Source of the DNA: Vreelandella jeotgali Hwa
GTDB taxonomy: Bacteria; Pseudomonadota; Gammaproteobacteria; Pseudomonadales; Halomonadaceae
Direction: 5' to 3'
Length of the DNA: 64,000 nt
NCBI RefSeq assembly: GCF_000334215.1
Contig: NZ_AMQY01000008.1
Span: forward strand, 1-64,000
Shown: piece after piece, positions 29,922 through 37,547 of the stretch
How positions within the stretch are numbered: position 1 is the stretch's first letter
Layout: every line of letters starts with the position of its first letter
The notes under the pieces: model-generated
Told to the model about the DNA's origin: nothing
Database searches by the model: none
Seen by the model: only the letters and a program-made list of their open reading frames with translations
Translations under genes and position numbers: made by a program

Positions 29922-30022
29922 GCCAACCGCCAACCGCCAACCGCCAACCGCCAACCGCCAACCGCCAACCGCCAACCGCCAACCGCCAACCGCCAACCGC
30001 CAACCGCCAACCGCCAACCGCC
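29922..30022. repeat. Heptanucleotide array GCCAACC, about 14 copies
   Basis: The unit GCCAACC repeats without error from 29922 to 30019, with a partial unit after it. The array lies between two convergent terminators (29858-29892 plus strand and 30058-30086 minus strand), so it is probably little transcribed. The 7-base unit keeps stop-free frames on both strands, which is why small spurious ORFs appear. Confidence 0.97.
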
Positions 30023-30057
30023 TATCATTACCCGGCAATCCTCAACCGCCGGCCATG

Positions 30058-30086
30058 AAAAAAGCCGAGCGGGGATTCCGCTCGGC
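30058..30086 (-). terminator. Intrinsic terminator of dctP
   Basis: Minus strand: 9-bp stem GCCGAGCGG / CCGCTCGGC with a 5-base loop followed by six T residues. About 50 bases after the dctP stop. Confidence 0.88.
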
Positions 30087-30136
30087 TTTCCGTTGTTGGC
30101 TGCCCGACGCTTGAGAGCGCGGCGTGCCGTGACGGT

Positions 30137-31156
30137 TTAGTCTTCTTCGGCCTTGTCGAAGGCGGAGAGCAGCGCTTCGAGGGCATCGCCGCCGCGCTCG
30201 CCAACGTCATCCACGAAGCTTTCGCGGACCGGCTTGGCCAGCTCGCGGAATTCGGCACGCTGCTTGTCGTTCAGCTCGATGATGTTGATGTCGCTCTTGG
30301 ACTTGATGGTATCCAGACGCTCGGAGTTGAACTGATCCTGGATGTCGTAGCCCGTTTCCACCAGCTCGTCGGTGACTTCGTCGAGCATGTCCTGCTGACT
30401 GTCGCTGAGGCTGTCGTACCAGCTCTCGTTGGCCATGAGCGTGGCCACGAACTGAGCCTGCTTGGCGAAAATCATGTAATCCTGGACTTCGTAGAAGCCC
30501 ATTTCCTCGTGGGCAAAGACCGGCTGGATGTTGCCTTCGGCCTGACCCTGCTGCAGCGCGCTGTAAAGCTCGCCGTAGGCGATGGAGATGGGCGAGGCGC
30601 CGTAGGCCTTGTAGCCTTCGCGCAGCAGGCTGTTGTCCATCACACGGATCTGCAGGTTTTCCATGTCTTCCGGGTCGCGGACTTCCTGGTTGGAGGTCCA
30701 GACCTGATAGCCTTCGGCCAGCTCGGCAACCGGCACCAGGTCACGCTCGCGGAACGCCTTCTGCCAGGCGTCGCTCTTGAGGAATTCGTCGGAGTTCAGC
30801 ACCTGCGCCGTTTCCAGCTGGTCCGGCGGCATAACGAAGTTCAGGCTGAGCAGCTGGCTTTCCGGTACGGTACCGCCCAGCGCGCCCGAGCCAAAACCGA
30901 GCGGAATGGAGCCGCTCTGTACGGCGTCATACAGTGCTGAATACGTGGAACCCCAGGTGCCGTAAGGCAGCAGCTCGACGCTGATGTCGCCGTCGGACTT
31001 CTCTTCCACCAGCTTCTTGAATTCCTCGGCGTAGCCGTGCTGCACGCTGCCTTCGATTTCTTCCAGACCGAAGCGCCAGGTTTCCGCGTTGGCCGTTGCG
31101 GCTGCGGTCATCAGGCCACAGGCGGTAATACCCACTACCAGTTTGTTCAGTTTCAT
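30137..31156 (-). CDS. TRAP transporter periplasmic binding protein (DctP)
   Basis: A 339-residue protein with a signal peptide (MKLNKLVVGITACGLMTAAA, cleavage after ANA) and the DctP fold: ETWRFGLEEIEGS opening, then the conserved IRVMDNSLLREGYKAYGASP segment whose arginine binds the substrate carboxylate, and the GQAEGNIQPV hinge region. It faces the dctQM pair tail to tail, an unusual arrangement since these genes are normally one operon. AAGGAAGGAG gives a strong ribosome binding site. Substrate not predictable. Confidence 0.92.
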   Translation of the reverse strand: MKLNKLVVGITACGLMTAAATANAETWRFGLEEIEGSVQHGYAEEFKKLVEEKSDGDISVELLPYGTWGSTYSALYDAVQSGSIPLGFGSGALGGTVPESQLLSLNFVMPPDQLETAQVLNSDEFLKSDAWQKAFRERDLVPVAELAEGYQVWTSNQEVRDPEDMENLQIRVMDNSLLREGYKAYGASPISIAYGELYSALQQGQAEGNIQPVFAHEEMGFYEVQDYMIFAKQAQFVATLMANESWYDSLSDSQQDMLDEVTDELVETGYDIQDQFNSERLDTIKSKSDINIIELNDKQRAEFRELAKPVRESFVDDVGERGGDALEALLSAFDKAEED

Positions 31157-31393
31157 TATGCTCTCCTTCCTTTTTTATAGTGACATACTTAGAGAAGAGG
31201 AATCCCGGCGTCATGTCAAGGTTGAAACCCCGGCTATTATCCCGTAGGCCGGCTGCCCGGATGCGTGCCGGCGCCTGCCCTGTTAAGGTGTCGAAATGCC
31301 CGCAAAACGGGGCAGCAGCGGTTGCCCGACGGCCCTGCCGGATGACAGGGTGCTGCGTTGGCGCGGGGCGCGACCCTGGCCGCCTGTTGATTT

Positions 31394-31429
31394 GCTGTTT
31401 GACTCCACAACGCTGTTTGATTCCATAAC
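31394..31429 (+). repeat. Two 18-bp tandem units before the FKBP gene
   Basis: GCTGTTTGACTCCACAAC at 31394 is followed directly by GCTGTTTGATTCCATAAC (16 of 18 identical). They lie 11 bases before the FKBP start. The rest of the 284-base dctP-FKBP gap shows only a possible minus-strand -10 (TATAAA) about 25 bases before dctP. Confidence 0.85.
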
Positions 31430-31440
31430 AAGGTCCATCC

Positions 31441-32118
31441 ATGAAAACACTGCTGACTACCGTTTCGCTCGCTGCCCTGGTGGCGGCCCCGCTGGCGCTG
31501 GCAGCGCCGGAAACCGACGAAGAGCGTCTGGCCTACAGCCTTGGCGTTACCCTGGGCGAAAGCATGCACGACGATATCGATGACCTGGATATCGACACTT
31601 TCACCAGCGGCATGCGCGATGTATTCAACGACAACGACCTGGCCCTGAGCGAGGATGAAGTCGCCAGTGCGCTGGCCGCCTTCCAGAAGGACGCCATGGA
31701 AACGCGGCAGAAAGAAGCCGCCGAAGTCGCCACGGAAAACAAAAAGCAGGGCGAGACCTTTCTGGCCGACAACGCCGAGCGCGACGCGGTCACCGTGACC
31801 GATTCCGGGCTGCAATACGAAGTGCTCGAATCCGGCGACGGCCAGACACCGGGGCCGGAAGATACCGTCAAGGTGGACTACGAAGGCAAGCTGCTGGACG
31901 GCACCGTGTTTGACAGCTCCATCGAGCGCGGCGAACCGGTCAGCTTCCAGGTCAACCAGGTGATCAAGGGCTGGCAGGAAGCGCTGGAGCTGATGAGCGT
32001 GGGCGACAAGTGGAAGCTGTATATTCCCGCGGATCTGGCCTACGGCGAGCGCGGCCAGGGCCCCATCGGCCCCAACGAGGTGCTGACGTTCAGCGTTGAA
32101 CTGCTGGATGTCGAGTAA
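31441..32118 (+). CDS. FKBP-type peptidyl-prolyl isomerase with signal peptide
   Basis: A 225-residue periplasmic protein of the FkpA/FklB/Mip type: signal peptide ending near LALAAP, an N-terminal helical dimerisation domain (residues 25-115), then a C-terminal FKBP domain with [33 protein letters not shown] and [12 protein letters not shown]. It assists folding of outer-membrane and periplasmic proteins. Its last codons overlap the start of the next gene. Confidence 0.93.
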   Translation: MKTLLTTVSLAALVAAPLALAAPETDEERLAYSLGVTLGESMHDDIDDLDIDTFTSGMRDVFNDNDLALSEDEVASALAAFQKDAMETRQKEAAEVATENKKQGETFLADNAERDAVTVTDSGLQYEVLESGDGQTPGPEDTVKVDYEGKLLDGTVFDSSIERGEPVSFQVNQVIKGWQEALELMSVGDKWKLYIPADLAYGERGQGPIGPNEVLTFSVELLDVE

Positions 32119-33130
32119 CGCCGCGCGGCGTGCCGGCTGGCAACGCGCCGGGTATGTCGTCGCGCTGAGCCTGACGCTGCCGTCGGCGGTCATGGCGGCA
32201 GACCCCGAGCCTCCCGCGCCGGCATTGCCGGCACTGGGCACGGCCGAGGCCAGCGCCGTGGGCCTCGGCGGTGGCGGCTACATGGCCACCCAGCTGGCGG
32301 TGGCCTGGCCCGAGCGCTTTCACGGCCTGGGCGTGCTCGGCGCCGGCCCCTGGGCCTGCGCCCAGGGCAAGCTGTCGCTGGCGCTCAACCAGTGCATGAT
32401 GGTGCGCCGCGGTGAGCCCTCGCTTGATGAGCTGGACGATCGCCGCGCCGACTATCAGTCTCGCAATCAGGTCGGCGCCGATGCCGACCTTGAGCAGCTG
32501 CGCGCCTACGTCTGGCACGGCCAGCAGGACGACGTCATGGCCCCGGTGCTGGGCGACCTGCTGGCCGAACAGCTCGACCGCTGGCTGGCCGACGGCGAGC
32601 AGCAGCTCAAGGTAGCGCGTGATGCCGAGGCCGGCCACGGCTGGCCGCAGGACGGCGAGCGCGTGGCCGGCAGCATGATGGACTGGCTGTATCCTGCCCG
32701 CGATGCAGATGACGCGCCGTCGGCCGGCGGCGAGCTGCGCGAGTTTGACCAGAGCGACTTCGAGGCCCGGGGGCTGGCCGATACCGGCTACGTCTACGTG
32801 CCCGAGGCCTGCACCGCCGGCGGCTGCGGCGCTACCCTGGCGCTTCACGGCTGTCGGGTGAACGAGGCGTCGTCGGATGATCAAGCGTCGCCGGGCGAGG
32901 GGTTCATGCGTGACAACGGCCTGAATGCCTGGGCCGATACCCACGCTGAAGTGGTGCTGTACCCGCAGGTGGAAAGCTCCATGGCCAATCCCAAAGGCTG
33001 TTGGGACTGGTGGGGTTTTGCCGAAAGCTCCTGGCAGCTGTATCCGCTGCACGATACCCGCAACGGCACCCAGGCCAGCGCCCTGATGGACATGCTCGAC
33101 CGCCTGCAGACGGCGCCCGCCGAGCGTTAG
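32108..33130 (+). CDS. PHB-depolymerase-like alpha/beta hydrolase lacking the nucleophile serine
   Basis: About 340 residues with a signal peptide ([20 protein letters not shown] start, ending VMAA). The sequence follows the poly(3-hydroxybutyrate) depolymerase family throughout: [15 protein letters not shown], the aspartate in WHGQQDDVM, the histidine in [24 protein letters not shown] and [11 protein letters not shown]. The lipase box normally GLSSGGYMA reads GLGGGGYMA (residues 52-60), so the catalytic serine is glycine. It may bind rather than hydrolyse polyester, or be decaying. The ATG at 32108 lies inside the end of the FKBP gene. Confidence 0.78.
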   Translation: MSSNAARRAGWQRAGYVVALSLTLPSAVMAADPEPPAPALPALGTAEASAVGLGGGGYMATQLAVAWPERFHGLGVLGAGPWACAQGKLSLALNQCMMVRRGEPSLDELDDRRADYQSRNQVGADADLEQLRAYVWHGQQDDVMAPVLGDLLAEQLDRWLADGEQQLKVARDAEAGHGWPQDGERVAGSMMDWLYPARDADDAPSAGGELREFDQSDFEARGLADTGYVYVPEACTAGGCGATLALHGCRVNEASSDDQASPGEGFMRDNGLNAWADTHAEVVLYPQVESSMANPKGCWDWWGFAESSWQLYPLHDTRNGTQASALMDMLDRLQTAPAER

Positions 33131-33139
33131 CCCTCGGCG

Positions 33140-33643
33140 TCAGCTTCTGGCCACGTCAAAATCAAACCAGCTGCCGATGCGCCCGTCGGGCGTATTCAGG
33201 ATAACCCGGGCACGCCAGGGCATGACCTCACGGGTGCAGGCGTTGACGTGCCCCTGGCCGGAAAAATGGCCGCTGGTGCCCGCCTCCAGCGTGAAACGGT
33301 GACGCCCCATGTCCATGTCGCGGCCGATAAAGTCCACCGTGGCTTCCCGGGCATCCAGATCCTTGACGTCGACCTCCAGCGGCAGCGGTTCACGCGCCTC
33401 GATGCGTCCTCCGGTATCCACCTTCAGCGCTACTCTGCCGCGGTCGCCAAGCCGCGCGGAGCAGCTCTGGCGGTGTAGATTGCACGCCTGGTCAGGCGGG
33501 TACCAGGTCACGTCGTCGCGACTGCTGAGCCAGTGTGAGACGGCATAGCCGCCAAACAACACTAGGGCGATGCCGGTCATCAGGATCAGCCCCTTGAGCG
33601 CGGGGCGCGGTGTGCTGGCGGTGGAGTGCGGCGTTTTGTTCAT
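33140..33643 (-). CDS. Single-pass membrane protein with periplasmic domain, function unknown
   Basis: A 167-residue protein: short cytosolic tail, one membrane helix (about 18-37), then a beta-rich periplasmic domain with three cysteines (ACNLHRQSC and NACTRE) and the segment DMDMGRHRF. The beta-sandwich look and single anchor recall FixH/YtkA-like proteins, but I cannot place it firmly in a family. The longer ORF start at 33844 is implausible because the leader is non-conserved and overlaps the next gene. Tail to tail with the PHB-depolymerase-like gene. Confidence 0.6.
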   Translation of the reverse strand: MNKTPHSTASTPRPALKGLILMTGIALVLFGGYAVSHWLSSRDDVTWYPPDQACNLHRQSCSARLGDRGRVALKVDTGGRIEAREPLPLEVDVKDLDAREATVDFIGRDMDMGRHRFTLEAGTSGHFSGQGHVNACTREVMPWRARVILNTPDGRIGSWFDFDVARS

Positions 33644-33837
33644 GGCTGCTTCAACGTGGCGGACCCCCGGGCGGTATGCGGGTTTGATGGAAAAATCAGG
33701 GATGGACAGAACCGCCGGAACGGCGGCGTCAATAACCTCATGGTAGCAGTTGTGGCACCCGCTCCCCTGTGCCGGGATGTCGCAGGGACAGGGCATGCCC
33801 GGCACCATGCACCCGGACGATACGGGCGGAGAAACCG

Positions 33838-34752
33838 ATGACAAGCATTATCGATGCGCTGGGGCCGCTGTTTGCCCTGATTGGGCTGGGCGCGGTTCTG
33901 GGCGCTGTGCGTTTCATGCCGGCGGGGTTCTGGCCGCAGCTGGAGCGGCTGGTGTATTTCGTGCTGTTTCCCGCGATGCTGGTGTCCACGCTGGCCACGG
34001 CGGATATCAGCCAGGTCCCCGTGGGGCGCCTGGCGGTGGTGTTGCTGGGCAGCATGGCCGGTTTTGCGCTGCTGCTGTGGCGGCTGCGCCACTGGCTGGG
34101 GCTCGAGGCCGCGGCGTTTACCTCGGTGTTTCAGGGCGCGCTGCGTTTCAATACCTACGTGGGGGTGGCCGGCGCCGCCGCGCTGCACGCCGGTCAGGGC
34201 ACGACCGTGGCAGCGGTGGCCGTGGCGCTGATGGTACCCACGGTGAACGTGATCTGCGTAACCGGGTTTGTCGCCGCGGGCACCCTGGGGCGCGCCGGGG
34301 TGCGGCAGAGCGTGCTGGCGTTGATCCGTAACCCGCTGATACTTGCCTGCCTGCTGGGCGCGGGGCTGAACCTCTCGGGCCTGGGCTTGCCGGGGTGGAG
34401 CGAAGGCACCGTCACCCTGGTCGGGCGCGCCGCGCTGCCTCTGGGGCTGTTGGCCGTGGGCGTGGCGTTGCGGCTGTCGGCGCTGTTGCGCCTGAGCCGG
34501 GGCGTGGTGACGGCGGCGGGGGTCAAGCTGGTGCTGATGCCCGGCCTGGCGCTGGCGCTGGCCTGGGCGCTGCAGCTGGACCCGGTGAGCCGCGATGTGG
34601 TGCTGCTGTTTGCCGCCCTGCCCACGGCCACTTCGGCGTATATTCTGGCGCGACAGCTGGGCGGCGATGCCGAGATGATGGCCGCGATTATTACCGGGCA
34701 GACGCTGCTCGCCATGCTGACTCTGCCGCTGTGGCTACAGCTGGCGGCCTGA
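33838..34752 (+). CDS. AEC-family (auxin efflux carrier-like) permease
   Basis: A 304-residue membrane protein with ten predicted helices in two inverted halves of five, the layout of AEC/BASS-type carriers such as MdcF and MleP. GALRFNTYVGVAGA and the LPTATSAYILARQLGGDAEMMAAIITGQT-like end (landmark: PTATSAYILA) are conserved. Bacterial members carry malonate, malate or similar organic acids. GGAGA six bases before the ATG at 33838 decides the start; longer starts have no signal. No enzyme neighbour hints at the substrate. Confidence 0.85.
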   Translation: MTSIIDALGPLFALIGLGAVLGAVRFMPAGFWPQLERLVYFVLFPAMLVSTLATADISQVPVGRLAVVLLGSMAGFALLLWRLRHWLGLEAAAFTSVFQGALRFNTYVGVAGAAALHAGQGTTVAAVAVALMVPTVNVICVTGFVAAGTLGRAGVRQSVLALIRNPLILACLLGAGLNLSGLGLPGWSEGTVTLVGRAALPLGLLAVGVALRLSALLRLSRGVVTAAGVKLVLMPGLALALAWALQLDPVSRDVVLLFAALPTATSAYILARQLGGDAEMMAAIITGQTLLAMLTLPLWLQLAA

Positions 34753-34784
34753 CGCCGGCAGGATAAAAAAGATTCGCATTCATG

Positions 34785-34813
34785 TTGACGCATTGAATGA
34801 GAATGATTATATT
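34785..34813 (+). promoter_or_regulatory. Sigma-70 promoter of the candidate small RNA
   Basis: TTGACG at 34785-34790, 17 bases, TATATT at 34808-34813: five of six matches in each hexamer with ideal spacing. The predicted start is near 34820. No gene lies in this direction before the terminator at 34933. Confidence 0.75.
34793..34811 (+). promoter_or_regulatory. Fur box overlapping spacer and -10
   Basis: TTGAATGAGAATGATTATA matches the 19-bp Fur consensus (GATAATGATAATCATTATC) in 13 positions, including both inner AATGA and ATTAT blocks. Its place over the spacer and -10 is that of an iron-dependent repressor site. Confidence 0.7.
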
Positions 34814-34819
34814 AAATGT

Positions 34820-34962
34820 GCGGCGTTTGATGAGACGCCGCGCCACGGCAGCAACCGCCAGTTAACTGCCATGGTTTCTCCCTCTCATTGCCAGGCGAGA
34901 CGCTAGCCTGGATTGCTAGTCACGGTTTGATTGCCGCTTCCACCTGGGAGCGGCTTTTTTTT
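34820..34962 (+). ncRNA. Candidate Fur-regulated small RNA (RyhB/PrrF-like)
   Basis: A stand-alone transcription unit of about 140 nt between convergent genes: promoter with Fur box, 5' stem-loop 34820-34841 (8-bp stem GCGGCGTT/GACGCCGC), an open pyrimidine stretch TTTCTCCCTCTCATTGCC at 34873-34890 complementary to ribosome-binding sequences, a stem CCAGGC/GCCTGG at 34891-34911, and a terminator. The only ORF is 11 codons without a ribosome binding site. This is the design of iron-sparing sRNAs repressed by Fur. It is a prediction from structure and position; expression and targets are unknown. Confidence 0.65.
34933..34962 (+). terminator. Intrinsic terminator of the candidate small RNA
   Basis: Nine-bp stem (GCCGCTTCC with GGGAGCGGC, one wobble), loop ACCT, then eight T residues: ideal Rho-independent form and the kind of U-rich end that Hfq binds. 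Confidence 0.93.
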
Positions 34963-35025
34963 GGTTGATCCCCTGGCGTTATCGCGCCCCGGGCTGGTGA
35001 CGCTCGGGCGACAGACGCCCGGCCG

Positions 35026-35805
35026 TCAATCGGTGCGGCGGTAGATCAGGTCGCTGACACCGTGGCCGAGCTGTTCGCCGCGCTGCTCGAATTTGGTCAG
35101 CGGGCGAAACGCCGGGCGCGGGACATAAGGCGCGGTGTCGGCGTTGGCAGTGTTGGCAAAGCCGGGGGCGGCGTCCATGATGTCGGCCATCCATTCGGCG
35201 TAGCTTTCCCAGTCGGTCGCCAGGTGAAAGCATCCGCCGGGCGCCAGGCGCGTGCGTACCAGCTCGACAAACGCCGGCTGCACGATGCGGCGCTTGTGGT
35301 GCTTTTTCTTGGTCCAGGGGTCGGGGAAGAACAGCTGCAGGGTCGTCAGGCTGTTTGCCGGCAGGCACTGTTCCAGCACCGCCAGAGCGTCTTCGCGGTA
35401 AACCCGCAGGTTGGTCAGGCCGCGCTTGTCGGCCTCGTCGAGCAGCTTGCCCACGCCCGGCGCGTGCACTTCGATGCCGATAAAATCGGTCTCCGGGTGG
35501 GTTTCGGCCTGCTCGACCAGCGAATGGCCCATGCCGAAGCCGATTTCGACGACGCGCGGCGCACGGCGGCCGAACAGCGCGTCCAGATCCTGGCGGCCGT
35601 CGGCGATGGTCAGCCCCAGCCGGGGCCAGACGTTGTCCAGGCCTCGAGTCTGCGCCTGGGTCATGCGTCCGGCGCGAATCACGTAGCTTTTGATGCCCGG
35701 GCGGTGCAGCGGTGCGTCGGCGCTTTCCATGCCGGTGGGTGCTGCGTCGGTGGAAGGTTCTGTGTCGAAAGAGCTTTCTGTGTCGGGAGAGCGTGTGTCA
35801 GTCAT
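35026..35805 (-). CDS. trmB: tRNA (guanine-N7-)-methyltransferase
   Basis: A 259-residue SAM enzyme that makes m7G46 in tRNA variable loops. SAM motif [10 protein letters not shown] (about 88-97), IGIEVHAPG, the catalytic-region motif [16 protein letters not shown], and the C-terminal TKFEQRG are all present. The first 35 residues are acidic and repetitive (DT and ES units, encoded by two 17-18 bp near-repeats around 35760-35795), so the true start may be an internal ATG at 35730. Follows thiG by 17 bases, the usual neighbour. Confidence 0.95.
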   Translation of the reverse strand: MTDTRSPDTESSFDTEPSTDAAPTGMESADAPLHRPGIKSYVIRAGRMTQAQTRGLDNVWPRLGLTIADGRQDLDALFGRRAPRVVEIGFGMGHSLVEQAETHPETDFIGIEVHAPGVGKLLDEADKRGLTNLRVYREDALAVLEQCLPANSLTTLQLFFPDPWTKKKHHKRRIVQPAFVELVRTRLAPGGCFHLATDWESYAEWMADIMDAAPGFANTANADTAPYVPRPAFRPLTKFEQRGEQLGHGVSDLIYRRTD

Positions 35806-35822
35806 GGGGCGGCAAGCATCCG

Positions 35823-36617
35823 TTAGCCGTTGATACGGCCGGCAAGGGGTGAAGACGGCGACGCGCTCTGACGGCGCGGCATGCGCCCGGCGATAAACGC
35901 ATTGCGACCGGCGCGCACCGCCTGCTGCATGGCCCTGGCCATGCGCACTGGATCATCGGCGTGGGCGATGGCGGAGTTGAGCAGTACGCCGTCGCAGCCC
36001 AGCTCCATGGCCATGGCGGCGTCGGAGGCGGTGCCGATACCCGCGTCGACGAGCACCGGGACGCGGCTCTGTTCCACGATCAGGCGCACGTTGTACGGGT
36101 TCTGGATTCCCTGGCCCGAGCCGATCAGCGAGCCCAGCGGCATGATCGCCGCGCAGCCCATGGCCTCGAGCTCCCGGGCAACGATGGGGTCGTCGCTGGT
36201 ATAGACCATGACGTCGAAGCCGTCGTCGAGCAGCGTCTGCGCCGCCTTGAGCGTTTCGGTGACGTTGGGGTACAGCGTGTTCTCGTCGCCCAGCACTTCG
36301 AGCTTGACCAGACTGTGGCCGTCCAGCAGTTCGCGGGCCAGCCGGCAGGTGCGCACGGCGTCTTTGGCGCTGTAGCAGCCGGCAGTGTTGGGCAGCAGGG
36401 TATAGTGCTCGGGTGATACGGTGTCGAGCAGGCCAGGTTCCCCCGCCGCCTCGCCCAGATGGGTGCGGCGCACGGCAAAGGTGACGATGTTGGCCTCGCT
36501 CTCGCGGATCGCGGCGCCGGCCTGGGCAAAATCGCGGTATTTACCCGTGCCGATCAGCAGGCGAGAATCAAACTCGCGACCGGCAACGGTCAGCGGTGTA
36601 TCCGGGTGTGATGTCAT
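35823..36617 (-). CDS. thiG: Thiazole synthase
   Basis: A 264-residue TIM-barrel enzyme that builds the thiazole phosphate of thiamine from 1-deoxyxylulose 5-phosphate, dehydroglycine and ThiS thiocarboxylate. Family segments: [25 protein letters not shown], the Schiff-base lysine in [25 protein letters not shown] and [12 protein letters not shown]. Downstream of thiS on the same strand (54-base gap) and before trmB. Confidence 0.96.
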   Translation of the reverse strand: MTSHPDTPLTVAGREFDSRLLIGTGKYRDFAQAGAAIRESEANIVTFAVRRTHLGEAAGEPGLLDTVSPEHYTLLPNTAGCYSAKDAVRTCRLARELLDGHSLVKLEVLGDENTLYPNVTETLKAAQTLLDDGFDVMVYTSDDPIVARELEAMGCAAIMPLGSLIGSGQGIQNPYNVRLIVEQSRVPVLVDAGIGTASDAAMAMELGCDGVLLNSAIAHADDPVRMARAMQQAVRAGRNAFIAGRMPRRQSASPSSPLAGRING

Positions 36618-36671
36618 GGCGTTTCCTTGTGGTTGTGCGCCGGCCGTGGGATGCCCCGGAGGTTGAGCAGG

Positions 36672-36899
36672 TTACCCACCGCCGATGGCGTGGACGATTT
36701 CGACTTGATCGCCGTCGGCCAGCGGCGTTTCCGCCAGCCGGCTGCGGGGCACGATTTCCTCGTTGATCTCAACGGCAATTCGCTGCCCGCCGAGGCCCAG
36801 CTGCTCGACTAGGTCGGCAGCGCTGGTATCGGGCGCCAGGGCACGGGATTCTCCGTTGAGCTGAATGGCCGCCTCTGTCGTGGCCGTCATTGCGGTCAT
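36672..36899 (-). CDS. thiS: Sulfur-carrier protein ThiS
   Basis: A 75-residue beta-grasp protein ending in GG, which is adenylated and thiocarboxylated to give sulfur to thiazole synthase. AIQLNGESRAL opens the fold and VEIVHAIGGG closes it. GAGG lies ten bases before the ATG at 36899. Translated just ahead of thiG; no TPP riboswitch recognised upstream. Confidence 0.93.
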   Translation of the reverse strand: MTAMTATTEAAIQLNGESRALAPDTSAADLVEQLGLGGQRIAVEINEEIVPRSRLAETPLADGDQVEIVHAIGGG

Positions 36900-37091
36900 G
36901 TCCTACCTCTTCAGTCAGTGTGGCAAGCGCGCGGCGGACAAGCGGGTGCCCGCCGCGTTCAACCAAGGTAGCACGATTATAACGATTTTCGTGTGCGCCG
37001 GCAGCCGCTCTCCATGCAGCTCCGGCCAGCGGCGAGCAATAGTGCTAGCCACAAGACGTGTTATACGACGAGTCACTAGAAGGAGCGTTAT

Positions 37092-37484
37092 ATGGCGTCA
37101 GGCAAGGTTGTAACATCCGCCAGGGTCGCCTGGGGTGGCGTCGCGCTTTCCGGCGCGATGACCGTGATGCTGGGCGCCTACGCCGCCCACGGCATGGCCG
37201 AACCGGCGGCCGGGCTGGTCAACACCGGCGTGCGCTACCAGATGTGGCACACCCTGGCGCTTTTGGCGCTGCTGATGCGCCCGTCAGCGCTGCCCATGCG
37301 CACGCGGCCGGTGATGGTGCTCTGGACGCTGGGTATGACGGCATTCAGCGGCTCGCTCTATGCCATGGCGTTTACCGGCCTGGCGGCGGGCCTGATTACC
37401 CCGCTGGGCGGCCTGCTGCTGATGGCGGGCTGGTTGGCGCTGGGGGTAACGGCGTGGCGCGCCGGCGCTCGCCGCCAGGCGTAA
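37092..37484 (+). CDS. DUF423 (YgdD-like) small membrane protein
   Basis: A 130-residue protein with four membrane segments and the DUF423 hallmarks: LGAYAAHG in the first third, YQMWHTLALL, GSLYAMAFTG and LGGLLLMAGW. The family is widespread; its function is not established. AAGGAG precedes the ATG at 37092. Tail to tail with glcB. Confidence 0.88.
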   Translation: MASGKVVTSARVAWGGVALSGAMTVMLGAYAAHGMAEPAAGLVNTGVRYQMWHTLALLALLMRPSALPMRTRPVMVLWTLGMTAFSGSLYAMAFTGLAAGLITPLGGLLLMAGWLALGVTAWRAGARRQA

Positions 37485-37492
37485 CAACCCGG

Positions 37493-37527
37493 AAAAAAGC
37501 CCCCTCAGGGCATACCGTAAGGGGGCT
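37493..37527 (-). terminator. Intrinsic terminator of glcB
   Basis: Minus strand: AGCCCCCT and AGGGGGCT pair (8 bp) around a 14-base loop, followed by six T residues. It lies 21 bases after the glcB stop. Confidence 0.85.
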
Positions 37528-37547
37528 GGCCGGCGGCCGGGGCGGCG

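Noticed and set aside
29922-30022. GCCAACC array as a CRISPR
   Set aside because: Units are 7 bases, directly adjacent and without spacers; no cas gene in the window.
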